Assembly: GCF_022230955.1 (NCBI RefSeq)
Contig: NZ_JAKKFI010000131.1
Location: 1 to 40,622 of the forward strand
Length of the DNA stretch: 40,622 nucleotides
Source: Micromonospora cabrerizensis
Lineage (GTDB): Bacteria > Actinomycetota > Actinomycetes > Mycobacteriales > Micromonosporaceae
Direction of reading: 5' to 3'
The notes beneath the pieces are model-generated. The model did no database searches. It saw only the letters and a program-made list of their open reading frames with translations, and was not told the origin of the DNA. A program made the position numbers and the translations under genes. This document shows, piece after piece, positions 32,256 through 39,833 of this stretch (positions are counted from its first letter, which is position 1; the number at the start of each line of letters is the position of its first letter).

Positions 32256-32275
32256 TGGGCGCCGGTGGCGGCTCC

Positions 32276-32281
32276 TACGAT
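32276..32281 (+). promoter_or_regulatory. -10 box of a probable leaderless MmyB-type regulator mRNA
   Basis: TACGAT is followed by GAGCGG and the GTG at 32288: TANNNT-N6-GTG. Confidence 0.6.
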
Positions 32282-32287
32282 GAGCGG

Positions 32288-33142
32288 GTGAGCACAGCCG
32301 GCCCACTCGGCGACTACCTGCGTGCCCGGCGCGAGCTGATCAGGCCGGGTGACGTCGGGCTGCCCGCGCACGGGCGTCGGCGGGTGCCCGGCCTGCGCCG
32401 CGAGGAGGCCGCTCTGCTCGCCGGGATCAGCGTCGACTACTACCTGCGGTTGGAGCAGGGCCGGGACCGGCACCCGTCGACGCAGGTGCTGGATGCTCTG
32501 GCCCGCGCACTGATGCTGGACGCGGAGGCGGCAGCACACCTGTACGGCCTGGCCCGGCCGGCGCCGGCCCGCCCGGCGGCGCGGCGGCAGGAGCGGGTGC
32601 CCCTGGGCATCCGGCAGTTGGTCGGCTCGTGGAGTGAGACCCCCGCCTTCGTGCACGGTCGGCACCTGGACGTGCTTCTCGCCAACCCCGTCGCGACCGC
32701 GCTGGCGCCGATCTTCACGGCGGGCGTGAACCTGCTGCGCGCCGTCTTCCTGGACCCGAGCGTGCCGGCTCTGTACCCGGCGCTGACGGCCGTCGCGGCC
32801 AACGCGGTGGCCGGCCTGCGCGCACAGGTCGGCATCGAGGTGGACGACCCCCGGCTCACCGAGCTGGTCGAGGAGCTGACGGCCGGCAGCGAGCGCTTCC
32901 GGCGGTTGTGGGCCCGGCACGACGTCACCGTCCGTGCGGGCGGTGGCCTCCGGGTGTTCCGGCATCCGCAGGTCGGCGAGCTGGAGCTGCGCTACGAGAA
33001 GTTCACCATCAGCGGCACCACCCAGTCGCTGGTCGTCTATCACGCGGAACCGGGCGGCCCGTCGGCACGCTCACTCGCGCGGCTGGCCAGAAGCGCGGGC
33101 AGCCCGGCGGGTGCGGCGGCGGACGGCGAGGAGTCAGCCTAG
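32288..33142 (+). CDS. XRE/MmyB-type helix-turn-helix regulator
   Basis: The 284-residue regulator has an N-terminal HTH with the family signature RRVPGLRREEAALLAGISVD (31-50) and YYLRLEQGRD (51-60), and a C-terminal MmyB-like (PAS-like) ligand-binding domain (about 105-270). These regulators usually sit beside the SDR they control and sense small hydrophobic ligands. The GTG at 32288 lies 6 nt after TACGAT with no ribosome-binding site, so a leaderless mRNA is likely. The stop lies 13 bp from the convergent TetR gene. Confidence 0.88.
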   Translation: MSTAGPLGDYLRARRELIRPGDVGLPAHGRRRVPGLRREEAALLAGISVDYYLRLEQGRDRHPSTQVLDALARALMLDAEAAAHLYGLARPAPARPAARRQERVPLGIRQLVGSWSETPAFVHGRHLDVLLANPVATALAPIFTAGVNLLRAVFLDPSVPALYPALTAVAANAVAGLRAQVGIEVDDPRLTELVEELTAGSERFRRLWARHDVTVRAGGGLRVFRHPQVGELELRYEKFTISGTTQSLVVYHAEPGGPSARSLARLARSAGSPAGAAADGEESA

Positions 33143-33155
33143 CTCTGCGGGCCGG

Positions 33156-33923
33156 TCACCGGCGGGCCGCCCGCTCGGCGACCACGACCGAGATCCCGTC
33201 GAGGACGCGTTGCAGACCAAACTCGAACGCGTACTCCGGGCCGTACGCGCCACCGTGCTGCTCCCCGGCCGCGGTGCCGACCCGGGAGGCGGTCGGGTAG
33301 CTGCCGGCCGTCATGAACGTCTCCAGCCAGGGCGCGTGCGACTGCCACCACTGGCCGTCGGTCATGCCGGTCTCGCGCTCCAGGTCGACCACCTCGGAGG
33401 CGGCCCGCGCCGCGCTCTTCACGTGGCCGAGCACGAGCGTGAGCACCGCGTCCATCTCGACGTCGCTGAGGCCGATGTCGACGATCGCGGCCAGCTCGTA
33501 GTCGTACTTGGCGATCAGGTGCGGGCCGAGCACGGGTCGGGTCGTCTCGGCCCGCAGCATCCAGGGATGCCGCTGGTAGAGCGCCAGGTTGTCGCGCGCG
33601 ATCCGCTCCAGTCGGGCCCGCCAGTCACCCTCGACGGCGGGGCGCGGCATCTCGCCGTACGCGGTGTCGATCATGACGGCGACGAGTTCGGCCTTGCCCG
33701 GCACGTAGGTGTAGACCGACATCGTGCCGACACCCAGCGCCTCACCGACGCGGCGCATGGTCAGCGCGTCGAGACCCTCCGCGTCGGCGATGTCGATCGC
33801 GGCCCGGACGACCCGGTCGACGCTGAGCCCGGGCCCGGCGCTGCGGCTGGTCGGCTCCCGGGTGCGCCAGAGGATGGCCAGGCTGCGGGCCGGGTCCGCG
33901 GTCGCCTTGCGCTCACTCGCCAT
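33156..33923 (-). CDS. TetR/AcrR-family transcriptional repressor
   Basis: The 255-residue protein has an N-terminal HTH (about 36-82, with TMRRVGEALGVGTMSVYTYV at 55-74) and a C-terminal helical domain of the tetracycline-repressor-like TetR_C type (HPWMLRAETTRP, EYAFEFGLQRVLDG). It binds DNA as a dimer and is released by a ligand. A perfect 17-bp palindrome sits across its own -35 region at 33947-33963. It lies 90 bp downstream of the MFS exporter on the same strand and may control both; the start region has TAGGAT 9 nt before the ATG. Confidence 0.9.
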   Translation of the reverse strand: MASERKATADPARSLAILWRTREPTSRSAGPGLSVDRVVRAAIDIADAEGLDALTMRRVGEALGVGTMSVYTYVPGKAELVAVMIDTAYGEMPRPAVEGDWRARLERIARDNLALYQRHPWMLRAETTRPVLGPHLIAKYDYELAAIVDIGLSDVEMDAVLTLVLGHVKSAARAASEVVDLERETGMTDGQWWQSHAPWLETFMTAGSYPTASRVGTAAGEQHGGAYGPEYAFEFGLQRVLDGISVVVAERAARR

Positions 33924-33931
33924 GGTGCGGC

Positions 33932-33937
33932 CATCCT
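33932..33937 (-). promoter_or_regulatory. -10 box of the TetR-family repressor gene
   Basis: On the minus strand, TAGGAT is followed by 9 nt and the ATG, giving a start of transcription within 2-3 nt of the codon. The palindrome at 33947-33963 overlaps the expected -35 zone. Confidence 0.5.
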
Positions 33938-33946
33938 AACAACGCG

Positions 33947-33963
33947 GGCGTACGACGTACGCC
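33947..33963. promoter_or_regulatory. Perfect 17-bp palindrome, probable TetR operator
   Basis: GGCGTACG-A-CGTACGCC is a perfect 8-1-8 inverted repeat, 24 bp upstream of the repressor start, covering its -35 zone. TetR dimers bind this kind of site. I saw no second copy in the window. Confidence 0.75.
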
Positions 33964-34012
33964 GCGCGGCTGGCCCCCTTCCCGGCGCTCGGGCGGTCCC
34001 AGCAGAACCCGG

Positions 34013-35647
34013 TCACACGGCCTCGCGGTCGTCGGACAGCGCCGGGCCGGCGGCGGCGGGCACCAGGTGCCGTACGTCCGGTTCGCCGTCGGTCAGCTCC
34101 CGGGCCCGTTCCTCGGCCGCGCGGTCCTCGCCGGTCAACCGGCCGCCGTGCTGGCGCAGGTGCTCGTCCCAGGACGGCACCAGATACACCTCGACGAACC
34201 GGTCCGTGGTCTCCGCCGGCCGGAACAGTCCCCAGCGCATCGCGCCGGTACGCTGCCGCGCGCCGCGCACCAGGTCCATCGCCGCCAGGAACGACTCGGT
34301 CCGCTCCGGCCGCACGGTGTACTGCACGGTCACCAGCACCGGCCCCACCCCCGGGTCCGGCTCGTGTGCCAGGTGCAGTTGCGGCCAGTAGGCCGCCGGT
34401 TCGCGGTTGACCGACCGCAGGTCCGGCAGCGGCCAGATCCGACTCGTCACGGTGCCGACGAGCATCAGCGCCGCCGCCGCGAGGTAGGCGAGCGCCAACC
34501 CGGCCATCTCGGCCACCAGCCCCCAGAGAAGCGCGCCGACCGCCTGCCCACCGGCGAAACACACCTGGTAGACGGCCAGACCTCGGGCCCGTACCCAACT
34601 GGGCAGGAAGAGCTGCATCTCGGCGTTGACGTTGGCCAGCACCGTCACCCAGGCCGCCCCGGCGGGCAGCAGGGCGAGCAGCACCAGCGGCACCGCGTCC
34701 ACGGTGCCGACCACGGTCAGCGCCACGGTGAACAGCGCCCCGGCGATCAGCAGGAGCTGGTTGGCCGAGAGCCGGGTGCGGATCACCGCCAGCAACACGC
34801 CACCGACGATGGCGCCCACGCCGAGGGCGGCCAGCAGCAGCCCGTACCCGCCGGAGCCCAACCCCAGTCGCCGGCTCGCCACCAGCGGCAGCAACGCCCA
34901 CAGCGCGCTGGCCGGCACGACGAAGACCAGCGCACGGCGCAAGAGCCGGCGCACCGTCGGCGAGTGGCGTACGTAGCGGCTGCCCGCGCGCAACGCGGCA
35001 GCGAACCGCTCGGGCACCTCGACCGCGCGGGCGGTGCCGGGCCGCCAGCGCCACAACGCGTACGCGAAGACTCCGAACGCGATCGCGTTGAGGCCGAAGA
35101 CCGGGGCGACACCGGTGCGGGCGATCAGCACGCCGGCCACGGCGGGCCCGACGGCCCTCGCCACGTTCACGCTGATCGAACCGAGTGCGGACGCCGAGCG
35201 CAGTTGGTCCGGTGGCACCAGCTCCGGGATCACCGCGGCCCAGGCCGGCAGGGTGAGCGCCTGCCCGACCCCGAACGCGAAGGTGAGGGTGAGCAGCAGC
35301 GCCGGAGGCATCCGGTCGGTCAGGGTGAGCAGCGTCAACGCCACCGCCACCGCCACCAGGAACAGCTGCACGGCGATCAGCAGGTGCCGGCGGTCGAAGC
35401 TGTCGGCCAGCACCCCGGCGGGCAACGCCAGCAGCAGCACCGGCAGCAGACTCGCGGTCTGGACCAGCGCGACCAGGGTGGAGGCGTTGGAGTGGTGGAT
35501 CAGCAGCCACTGCGCGCCGACCGTCTGCATCCAGGTGCCGATGTTGGCGACGAGCAGGGCCAGCCACAGGTTGCGGTAGACCGCGGTCCGCAGCGGCGCC
35601 CACGCCGAGGCCGGACGGTCGTCTGGTCCGGCTACGGCCGTCACCAC
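34013..35647 (-). CDS. MFS exporter with C-terminal ABM-like domain
   Basis: The 544-residue protein is a 12-helix major facilitator of the EntS/MFS_3 type (about 15-410), with the first-loop motif VLADSFDRRHLL (a DRxxR/K variant of MFS motif A). The C-terminal region (about 430-525, VLVTVQYTVRPERTESFLAAMDLV...GAMRWGLFRP) resembles an antibiotic-biosynthesis monooxygenase (ferredoxin-like) domain, a known fusion in this family. It exports small molecules or siderophores. The GTG start at 35647 overlaps the preceding SDR stop, and a second GTG at 35644 gives a GTGA overlap; either implies coupling. Confidence 0.88.
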   Translation of the reverse strand: MVTAVAGPDDRPASAWAPLRTAVYRNLWLALLVANIGTWMQTVGAQWLLIHHSNASTLVALVQTASLLPVLLLALPAGVLADSFDRRHLLIAVQLFLVAVAVALTLLTLTDRMPPALLLTLTFAFGVGQALTLPAWAAVIPELVPPDQLRSASALGSISVNVARAVGPAVAGVLIARTGVAPVFGLNAIAFGVFAYALWRWRPGTARAVEVPERFAAALRAGSRYVRHSPTVRRLLRRALVFVVPASALWALLPLVASRRLGLGSGGYGLLLAALGVGAIVGGVLLAVIRTRLSANQLLLIAGALFTVALTVVGTVDAVPLVLLALLPAGAAWVTVLANVNAEMQLFLPSWVRARGLAVYQVCFAGGQAVGALLWGLVAEMAGLALAYLAAAALMLVGTVTSRIWPLPDLRSVNREPAAYWPQLHLAHEPDPGVGPVLVTVQYTVRPERTESFLAAMDLVRGARQRTGAMRWGLFRPAETTDRFVEVYLVPSWDEHLRQHGGRLTGEDRAAEERARELTDGEPDVRHLVPAAAGPALSDDREAV

Positions 35648-36336
35648 CGCCCGTCCGCGCGCAGCACGCGCTCGCCGGAGACGTAGAGGTCGTCGGGTTC
35701 GAGCAGCAGCAGCCGGACGACCTCGGTGGCGACCTGTTCCGGCATGGCGTACACCTCGTCCAGGAAGTCGGCCCCGACCCGCTCCTGCAGCCGCGTCGGC
35801 ATCGGCCCGGGATGCAGTTGCATCACCTTGACCCGGTTGCTGTGCTGGGCCTCGGCCAGCGAGTCGACCAGGCTGTTGCCGTAGCTCTTGGTGGCCCGAT
35901 AGACGGGGATGCCGGGCCGAGGAGCGGCCAGCGCCAGCGCGCCGATGTAGACGACGTTGCCGTGGCCCTGCCGGTGCAGGTGCCCGACCGCCTCCCGCAG
36001 CAGGTACGTGACGCCCAGGACGTTGATCTCCACGGCTCGGCGGATGTGCTCCACCGACAGGTCACCCAGGTCGCCGCCCGCCCACATGGAGGCGCAGGCG
36101 GCCACCCCGTCGATCGTGCCGTAGCGCTGCACCACCTCGGCGAAACCCGCACGGACCTGCTCGTACGAGGAGATGTCGCAGACGGCGCCGTCGCACCCCA
36201 GCTCCTCGGTCACGGCGGCGACCTCGGCCGGAACGTTGCCGAACACCACCACCTGGTGCTCGTCCACCAACAGCCGGGCCACCGCGAGGCCGAGACCGCT
36301 GGTCCCGCCCACCACCACCAAAGTCTTGGCACCCAT
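35641..36336 (-). CDS. Divergent SDR-family protein coupled to the MFS exporter
   Basis: The 231-residue protein has a GGTSGLG dinucleotide motif (10-16), N105 in EINVLG and the YxxxK pair Y146/K150 in YRATK. The NNAG motif is replaced by CASMWAG (81-87), and the usual catalytic Ser in the strand before YxxxK is missing (VVYIGALAL). It may therefore have altered chemistry or none. GGAGAG lies before the ATG. Its stop overlaps the MFS start, so enzyme and exporter are produced together. It is divergent from the histidine kinase at 36498. Confidence 0.85.
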   Translation of the reverse strand: MGAKTLVVVGGTSGLGLAVARLLVDEHQVVVFGNVPAEVAAVTEELGCDGAVCDISSYEQVRAGFAEVVQRYGTIDGVAACASMWAGGDLGDLSVEHIRRAVEINVLGVTYLLREAVGHLHRQGHGNVVYIGALALAAPRPGIPVYRATKSYGNSLVDSLAEAQHSNRVKVMQLHPGPMPTRLQERVGADFLDEVYAMPEQVATEVVRLLLLEPDDLYVSGERVLRADGRW

Positions 36337-36484
36337 GTCTCTCCAGCCGCCGCAGCACAGGTCACGCGAGCCGCGCGACGGCGCGTTCTTCCCGTTTCCG
36401 GACCCGGCACACCCGTTGGCCGGTAGTGCTGGGCATACCCCGGGGAGGGGATCTGGACGGCTGGGGCACCGGGTCGCTCCCGAT

Positions 36485-36490
36485 TAGCGT
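36485..36490 (+). promoter_or_regulatory. -10 box of a probable leaderless histidine kinase mRNA
   Basis: TAGCGT is followed by 7 nt and the ATG at 36498, with no ribosome-binding site between. Confidence 0.55.
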
Positions 36491-36497
36491 CTTCCGC

Positions 36498-37790
36498 ATG
36501 ACCACGGAACACCCTTCGCACCTGGCCGAGGCGCTGCGCCGCCGCCGCTGGCTGATCTCCGCGTGGCCCTGGCGCGCGCTGGCCTACCTGGCGACCACCG
36601 TGCCGATCGCCGGCGTGCTCGGCGTCGGGCTGCTCGTCATCGGCGCGCCCCTGTTGGCCGCCGCCAACGGGCTCCGTCTGCACAGCCGACCGCCGAGCAT
36701 CGCGCTGATGCTGTTCCTGGCGACCGGCAGCCTCACCCTGCTGGCGTTGGCACCGCTGGTGAGCTACCCGGTGGCCGTCGTCGAGCGGTGGCGGGTCCGG
36801 CTCGTGGACGGCCGCCCGCTGCCCACCTCACCGTGGCCGGGCCTGGTCGCCCGCTACCGCAGCGCCGCGACCTGGCGGGAGGTGGCGTACCTGTTCTGGC
36901 TGGGCGGGTTCGCTCCGGTCGCGTACTGGGTGTTCCTGGTGCTGGTGCTGCTCGACCTCGGAATGATCTCCAGCCCCTGGCTGGCCGGCGACGCCAACCA
37001 GCCCGTCGTGATCTGGCAGCCGATCGACACCACCGGCGAAGCCATTCCGTACGCGATCGTGGGGGTGCTGCTGATCCCGGTGCTCTGGTACGCCGTCGGT
37101 CTGCTGGCCGCCGTCCAGGCAGCCGTGGCCCGGTGGTTGCTGGCCCACCCGGTGGACGCGGCGGCCCTGCGTGAGGTCACCCGCTCGCGCACCCGGCTGG
37201 TCGGCGCGTACGAGGCCGAACGCCGCCGCATCGAGCGCGACCTGCACGACGGCGCACAGCCCCGGCTCACCAGCCTCACCCTCCAGCTCGGCCTGGCCCG
37301 ACTGGACGTATCCGAGGACTCCCCCGCCTCCCGACCGCTCGCCGTGGCGCACGACCAGGCCCGGGGCCTGATGGTGATGCTGCGCCAGCTGGTGCACGGC
37401 ATCCGGCCGCAGAGCCTCACCGACCTCGGCCTGGCCGGCGCCGTACGCGAGTTGGCGGACACGGCCACCATCCCGGTCACCGTGCACGCCGACCTGCACG
37501 ACGAGTTGCCGGAGATCGTGGAGACCACCGCGTACTTCGTGGTCTCCGAGGCGCTCGGCAACGTGGTCCGGCACTCCGGGGCGACCCGCGCGGACGTCCG
37601 TCTCACCCGAGCCGGTGGCGACCTCGTGGTCGAGGTCTCCGACGACGGCCGGGGTGGTGCCGACCCGGTCCGGGGCACCGGCCTGACCGGGCTCGCCGAC
37701 CGGGTCGCCGCCGTGGACGGCCGGCTGCTGCTGTCCAGCCCGCCCGGCGGGCCTACCCTGGTCCGGGTGGAGCTGCCGTGCCGTCGCTGA
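36498..37790 (+). CDS. Sensor histidine kinase (NarL-family partner, DesK-like)
   Basis: The 430-residue kinase has about four to six N-terminal transmembrane segments (30-95 and 128-210), then a HisKA_3 dimerisation domain with phospho-acceptor H250 in RDLHDGAQPRL, and a GHKL ATPase with N355 in SEALGNVVRHSGA, DDGRGG (382-387) and GTGLTGL (393-399). It autophosphorylates and passes the phosphate to the response regulator whose gene overlaps its 3' end by 13 bp. The sensing part is membrane-embedded and may detect membrane state, as DesK does. The mRNA appears leaderless. Confidence 0.92.
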   Translation: MTTEHPSHLAEALRRRRWLISAWPWRALAYLATTVPIAGVLGVGLLVIGAPLLAAANGLRLHSRPPSIALMLFLATGSLTLLALAPLVSYPVAVVERWRVRLVDGRPLPTSPWPGLVARYRSAATWREVAYLFWLGGFAPVAYWVFLVLVLLDLGMISSPWLAGDANQPVVIWQPIDTTGEAIPYAIVGVLLIPVLWYAVGLLAAVQAAVARWLLAHPVDAAALREVTRSRTRLVGAYEAERRRIERDLHDGAQPRLTSLTLQLGLARLDVSEDSPASRPLAVAHDQARGLMVMLRQLVHGIRPQSLTDLGLAGAVRELADTATIPVTVHADLHDELPEIVETTAYFVVSEALGNVVRHSGATRADVRLTRAGGDLVVEVSDDGRGGADPVRGTGLTGLADRVAAVDGRLLLSSPPGGPTLVRVELPCRR

Positions 37791-38443
37791 CCCGGGTGGT
37801 GCTCGCCGAGGACGAGGTGCTGTTGCGGGAGGGCCTGGTCGCGCTCCTGACCCGCTTCGACTTCACGGTCTGCGCCGCGGTCGGCTCCGCGCCGGACCTG
37901 CTCGACGCGGCCCGCGAGCACCAACCGGACCTGGTGCTGACCGACATCCGGATGCCGCCCGGCCGCCGTGACGACGGGCTGCGCGCGGCCGTCGCGTTGC
38001 GCGCCGAGCGACCCCACCTGCCGGTCGTGGTGCTCAGTCAGTACGTGCAGACCGGGTACGCGGCGGCGCTGCTGGACAGCGGCGACGGCCAGCGGGTGGG
38101 CTACCTGCTCAAGGACCGGGTGGCCGAGGTCACCGAGTTCGTCGACACGCTGCGCCGGGTCACGGCGGGTGGCACGGCCATCGACCCGGACGTGGTCCGG
38201 CAACTGCTGCACCGCCCGCGCGATCCGCTCGCCGCGCTCTCCCCGCGGGAACGCGAGGTGCTGGCGCTGCTGGCCGAGGGCCGGTCGAACGCCTCGATCG
38301 CCCTCCGGCTGCACGTCACCGAGGCGGCGGTCGGCAAGCACGTCGGCAACATCCTGCTGAAGCTCGACCTGCCACCGAGCGACGACACCAACCGTCGGGT
38401 TCTCGCGGTCCTCACCTACCTGCGGGCCGACCCGACGAGCTGA
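37778..38443 (+). CDS. NarL/FixJ-family response regulator
   Basis: The 221-residue regulator has a receiver domain (about 5-125) with E11/D12, phospho-acceptor D56 in LTDIRMPP, S87 and K112 in LLKD, a short linker, and a LuxR-type HTH (about 150-215, LSPREREVLALLAEGRSNAS). It is the partner of the kinase upstream. The GTG at 37778 overlaps the kinase gene by 13 bp and has GGTGGAG upstream, so it is translated from the same mRNA. Targets are unknown; no matching operator was found in the window. Confidence 0.93.
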   Translation: MPSLTRVVLAEDEVLLREGLVALLTRFDFTVCAAVGSAPDLLDAAREHQPDLVLTDIRMPPGRRDDGLRAAVALRAERPHLPVVVLSQYVQTGYAAALLDSGDGQRVGYLLKDRVAEVTEFVDTLRRVTAGGTAIDPDVVRQLLHRPRDPLAALSPREREVLALLAEGRSNASIALRLHVTEAAVGKHVGNILLKLDLPPSDDTNRRVLAVLTYLRADPTS

Positions 38444-38484
38444 CCCGGCGTCGGGCCGCGACCGGGCTGGCCTGGGCGGGGCGA

Positions 38485-38490
38485 TAGATT
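38485..38490 (+). promoter_or_regulatory. -10 candidate of the Gfo/Idh/MocA gene
   Basis: TAGATT lies in the loop of a short GGGCG/CGCCC hairpin (38479-38495) about 55 bp before the gene. Confidence 0.4.
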
Positions 38491-38545
38491 CGCCCTCAGG
38501 TACCGCCGCCACGTCGGGCGCGGACCAGGAGGATGGGGGCACGGC

Positions 38546-39607
38546 ATGGCGGACGCGCTGCGGGTTGGGCTGCTGGGGTACGGGCTGGCGGGCCGGGTGT
38601 TCCACGCACCGCTGATCGCCGCGACGCCCGGGCTGCGGCTCGACGCGATCGTGACCCGCGATCCGCAGCGGCGCGAGCAGGCCCGGCAGCACTTCCCGGA
38701 CGCCCGCCTGGTGGACGACGCCGACGAGTTCTGGCGTACGCCGGACGCTCTGGACCTGGTGGTGGTGGCGACGCCGAACCGGCAGCACGTGCCGATGGCA
38801 CGGGCGGCGCTCGCCGCCGGCCTGCCGGTCGTCGTCGACAAGCCGTTGGCCCCGACGGCTGCCGAGGGTCGCACGCTCGTCGACGAGGCGACCGAGCGTG
38901 GGGTGCCGCTGACGGTGTTCCAGAACCGGCGCTGGGACGGCGACTTCCTGACCGCCCGCCGCCTGGTCGAGCAGGGCGAGTTGGGGCAGGTGCTGCGCTT
39001 CGAGTCCCGGTTCGAGCGGTTCCGTCCGACGATCAAGCCGGGCTGGCGGGAGCTTGCCGGCCCCGAGGAGGCCGGTGGCGCCCTCTTCGACCTCGGCGCC
39101 CACCTTGTCGACCAGGCGGTGCAGCTCTTCGGCCGGGTGGACCGCGTCTACGCCGAGGTCGACCGTCGCCGCGCGGGCGCGGCCGTCGACGACGACGCCT
39201 TCGTGGCGTTGACCCACGCGAACGGGGTGCACTCGCACCTGTGGATGGGCGCGATCACCGCTCAGCTCGGGCCCCGCCTGCGGGTGCTGGGTGACCGGGC
39301 CGGCTACACGTCGTACGGGCTGGACGTGCAGGAAGCGGCGCTGCACGACGGCGGCCGGCCGGACCAGCCGGGCTGGGGCGAGGTCCCGCCGGAGCGGTAC
39401 GGCAAGCTCGGTGTCGACGGTGACCTGCGACCGGTGCCGACCGAGCCCGGGGCGTACCAGAGCTTCTACGCGCAGGTGGCGACGGCACTGCGCGACGGCA
39501 CGCCGATGCCGGTGGACCCACGGGACTCGGTCGCCACGGTCGAGCTGATCGAGCTGGCCCACCGGTCCGCGGTCGAAGGCGCGGTGCTGCCGGTCCCGAC
39601 CGTCTGA
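38546..39607 (+). CDS. Gfo/Idh/MocA-family oxidoreductase
   Basis: The 353-residue NAD(P)-dependent dehydrogenase has a Rossmann N-domain with GLLGYGLAGRVFHAPLI (8-24), the family DKP variant of EKP (98-100) and a C-terminal beta-sheet domain with GGALFDLGAHLVDQ (177-190). D182, H186 and D189 are in the active-site motif. Members oxidise or epimerise sugars and inositols. The sequence resembles YhhX-type bacterial enzymes. An AGGAGG lies 13 nt before the ATG and a GGGGG tract closer; the start is reasonable but not tightly fixed. Confidence 0.9.
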   Translation: MADALRVGLLGYGLAGRVFHAPLIAATPGLRLDAIVTRDPQRREQARQHFPDARLVDDADEFWRTPDALDLVVVATPNRQHVPMARAALAAGLPVVVDKPLAPTAAEGRTLVDEATERGVPLTVFQNRRWDGDFLTARRLVEQGELGQVLRFESRFERFRPTIKPGWRELAGPEEAGGALFDLGAHLVDQAVQLFGRVDRVYAEVDRRRAGAAVDDDAFVALTHANGVHSHLWMGAITAQLGPRLRVLGDRAGYTSYGLDVQEAALHDGGRPDQPGWGEVPPERYGKLGVDGDLRPVPTEPGAYQSFYAQVATALRDGTPMPVDPRDSVATVELIELAHRSAVEGAVLPVPTV

Positions 39608-39645
39608 CCCTGTCGTAGCCGGCACCTGTCCAGTCCGGCGGTCCT

Positions 39646-39677
39646 GCGGCGCTCGAAAACCAGTGGATCAGCGCCGC
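39646..39677 (+). terminator. Hairpin after the Gfo/Idh/MocA gene
   Basis: GCGGCGCT (39646-39653) and AGCGCCGC (39670-39677) pair perfectly around a 16-nt loop, 38 bp after the stop codon. Confidence 0.5.
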
Positions 39678-39722
39678 TGGGTGCCGTTACCGTGCCCGGA
39701 ACCAGGTCGTCTAGGCAAGGAC

Positions 39723-39743
39723 GTGCCGTTGTACACCCTGTGA
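39723..39743 (+). CDS. Possible six-codon mini-ORF before the DUF1062 gene
   Basis: GTGCCGTTGTACACCCTGTGA encodes six residues (VPLYTL) and a stop, with AAGG just upstream but too close to be ideal. It is followed by the U-rich terminator at 39767-39799. Very uncertain; listed because the mini-ORF and terminator together look like an attenuator. Confidence 0.2.
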   Translation: MPLYTL

Positions 39744-39766
39744 GACCTCCCAAGCGCTGATCTGTC

Positions 39767-39799
39767 GCGCGTCGCGCCGTGTGCGCCGCGCTTCTTTTT
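39767..39799 (+). terminator. U-rich intrinsic terminator or attenuator
   Basis: GCGCG-T-CGC pairs with GCG-C-CGCGC around a 7-nt loop (one internal mismatch) and is followed directly by TTCTTTTT. This is the only clear classical stem plus U tract in the window, and it lies 35 bp before the DUF1062 start. Confidence 0.65.
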
Positions 39800-39833
39800 G
39801 CTGCGGACCTCTCACTGAAACCGGTGTACCTCT

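Noticed and set aside
28960..32283. 1107-codon plus-strand open frame across the membrane lipase-like gene and the SDR gene
   Set aside because: It is antisense to two genes with recognisable motifs and encodes low-complexity Gln/His/Arg/Pro sequence.
36854..39625. 923-codon minus-strand open frame opposite the two-component system and oxidoreductase
   Set aside because: It is antisense to three well-supported genes and has no recognisable domain.
39640..39710. tRNA-like fold after the oxidoreductase gene
   Set aside because: The 8-bp stem has a 16-nt loop and there is no T-psi-C arm (GGTTCGA) or anticodon arm; a terminator explains it better.
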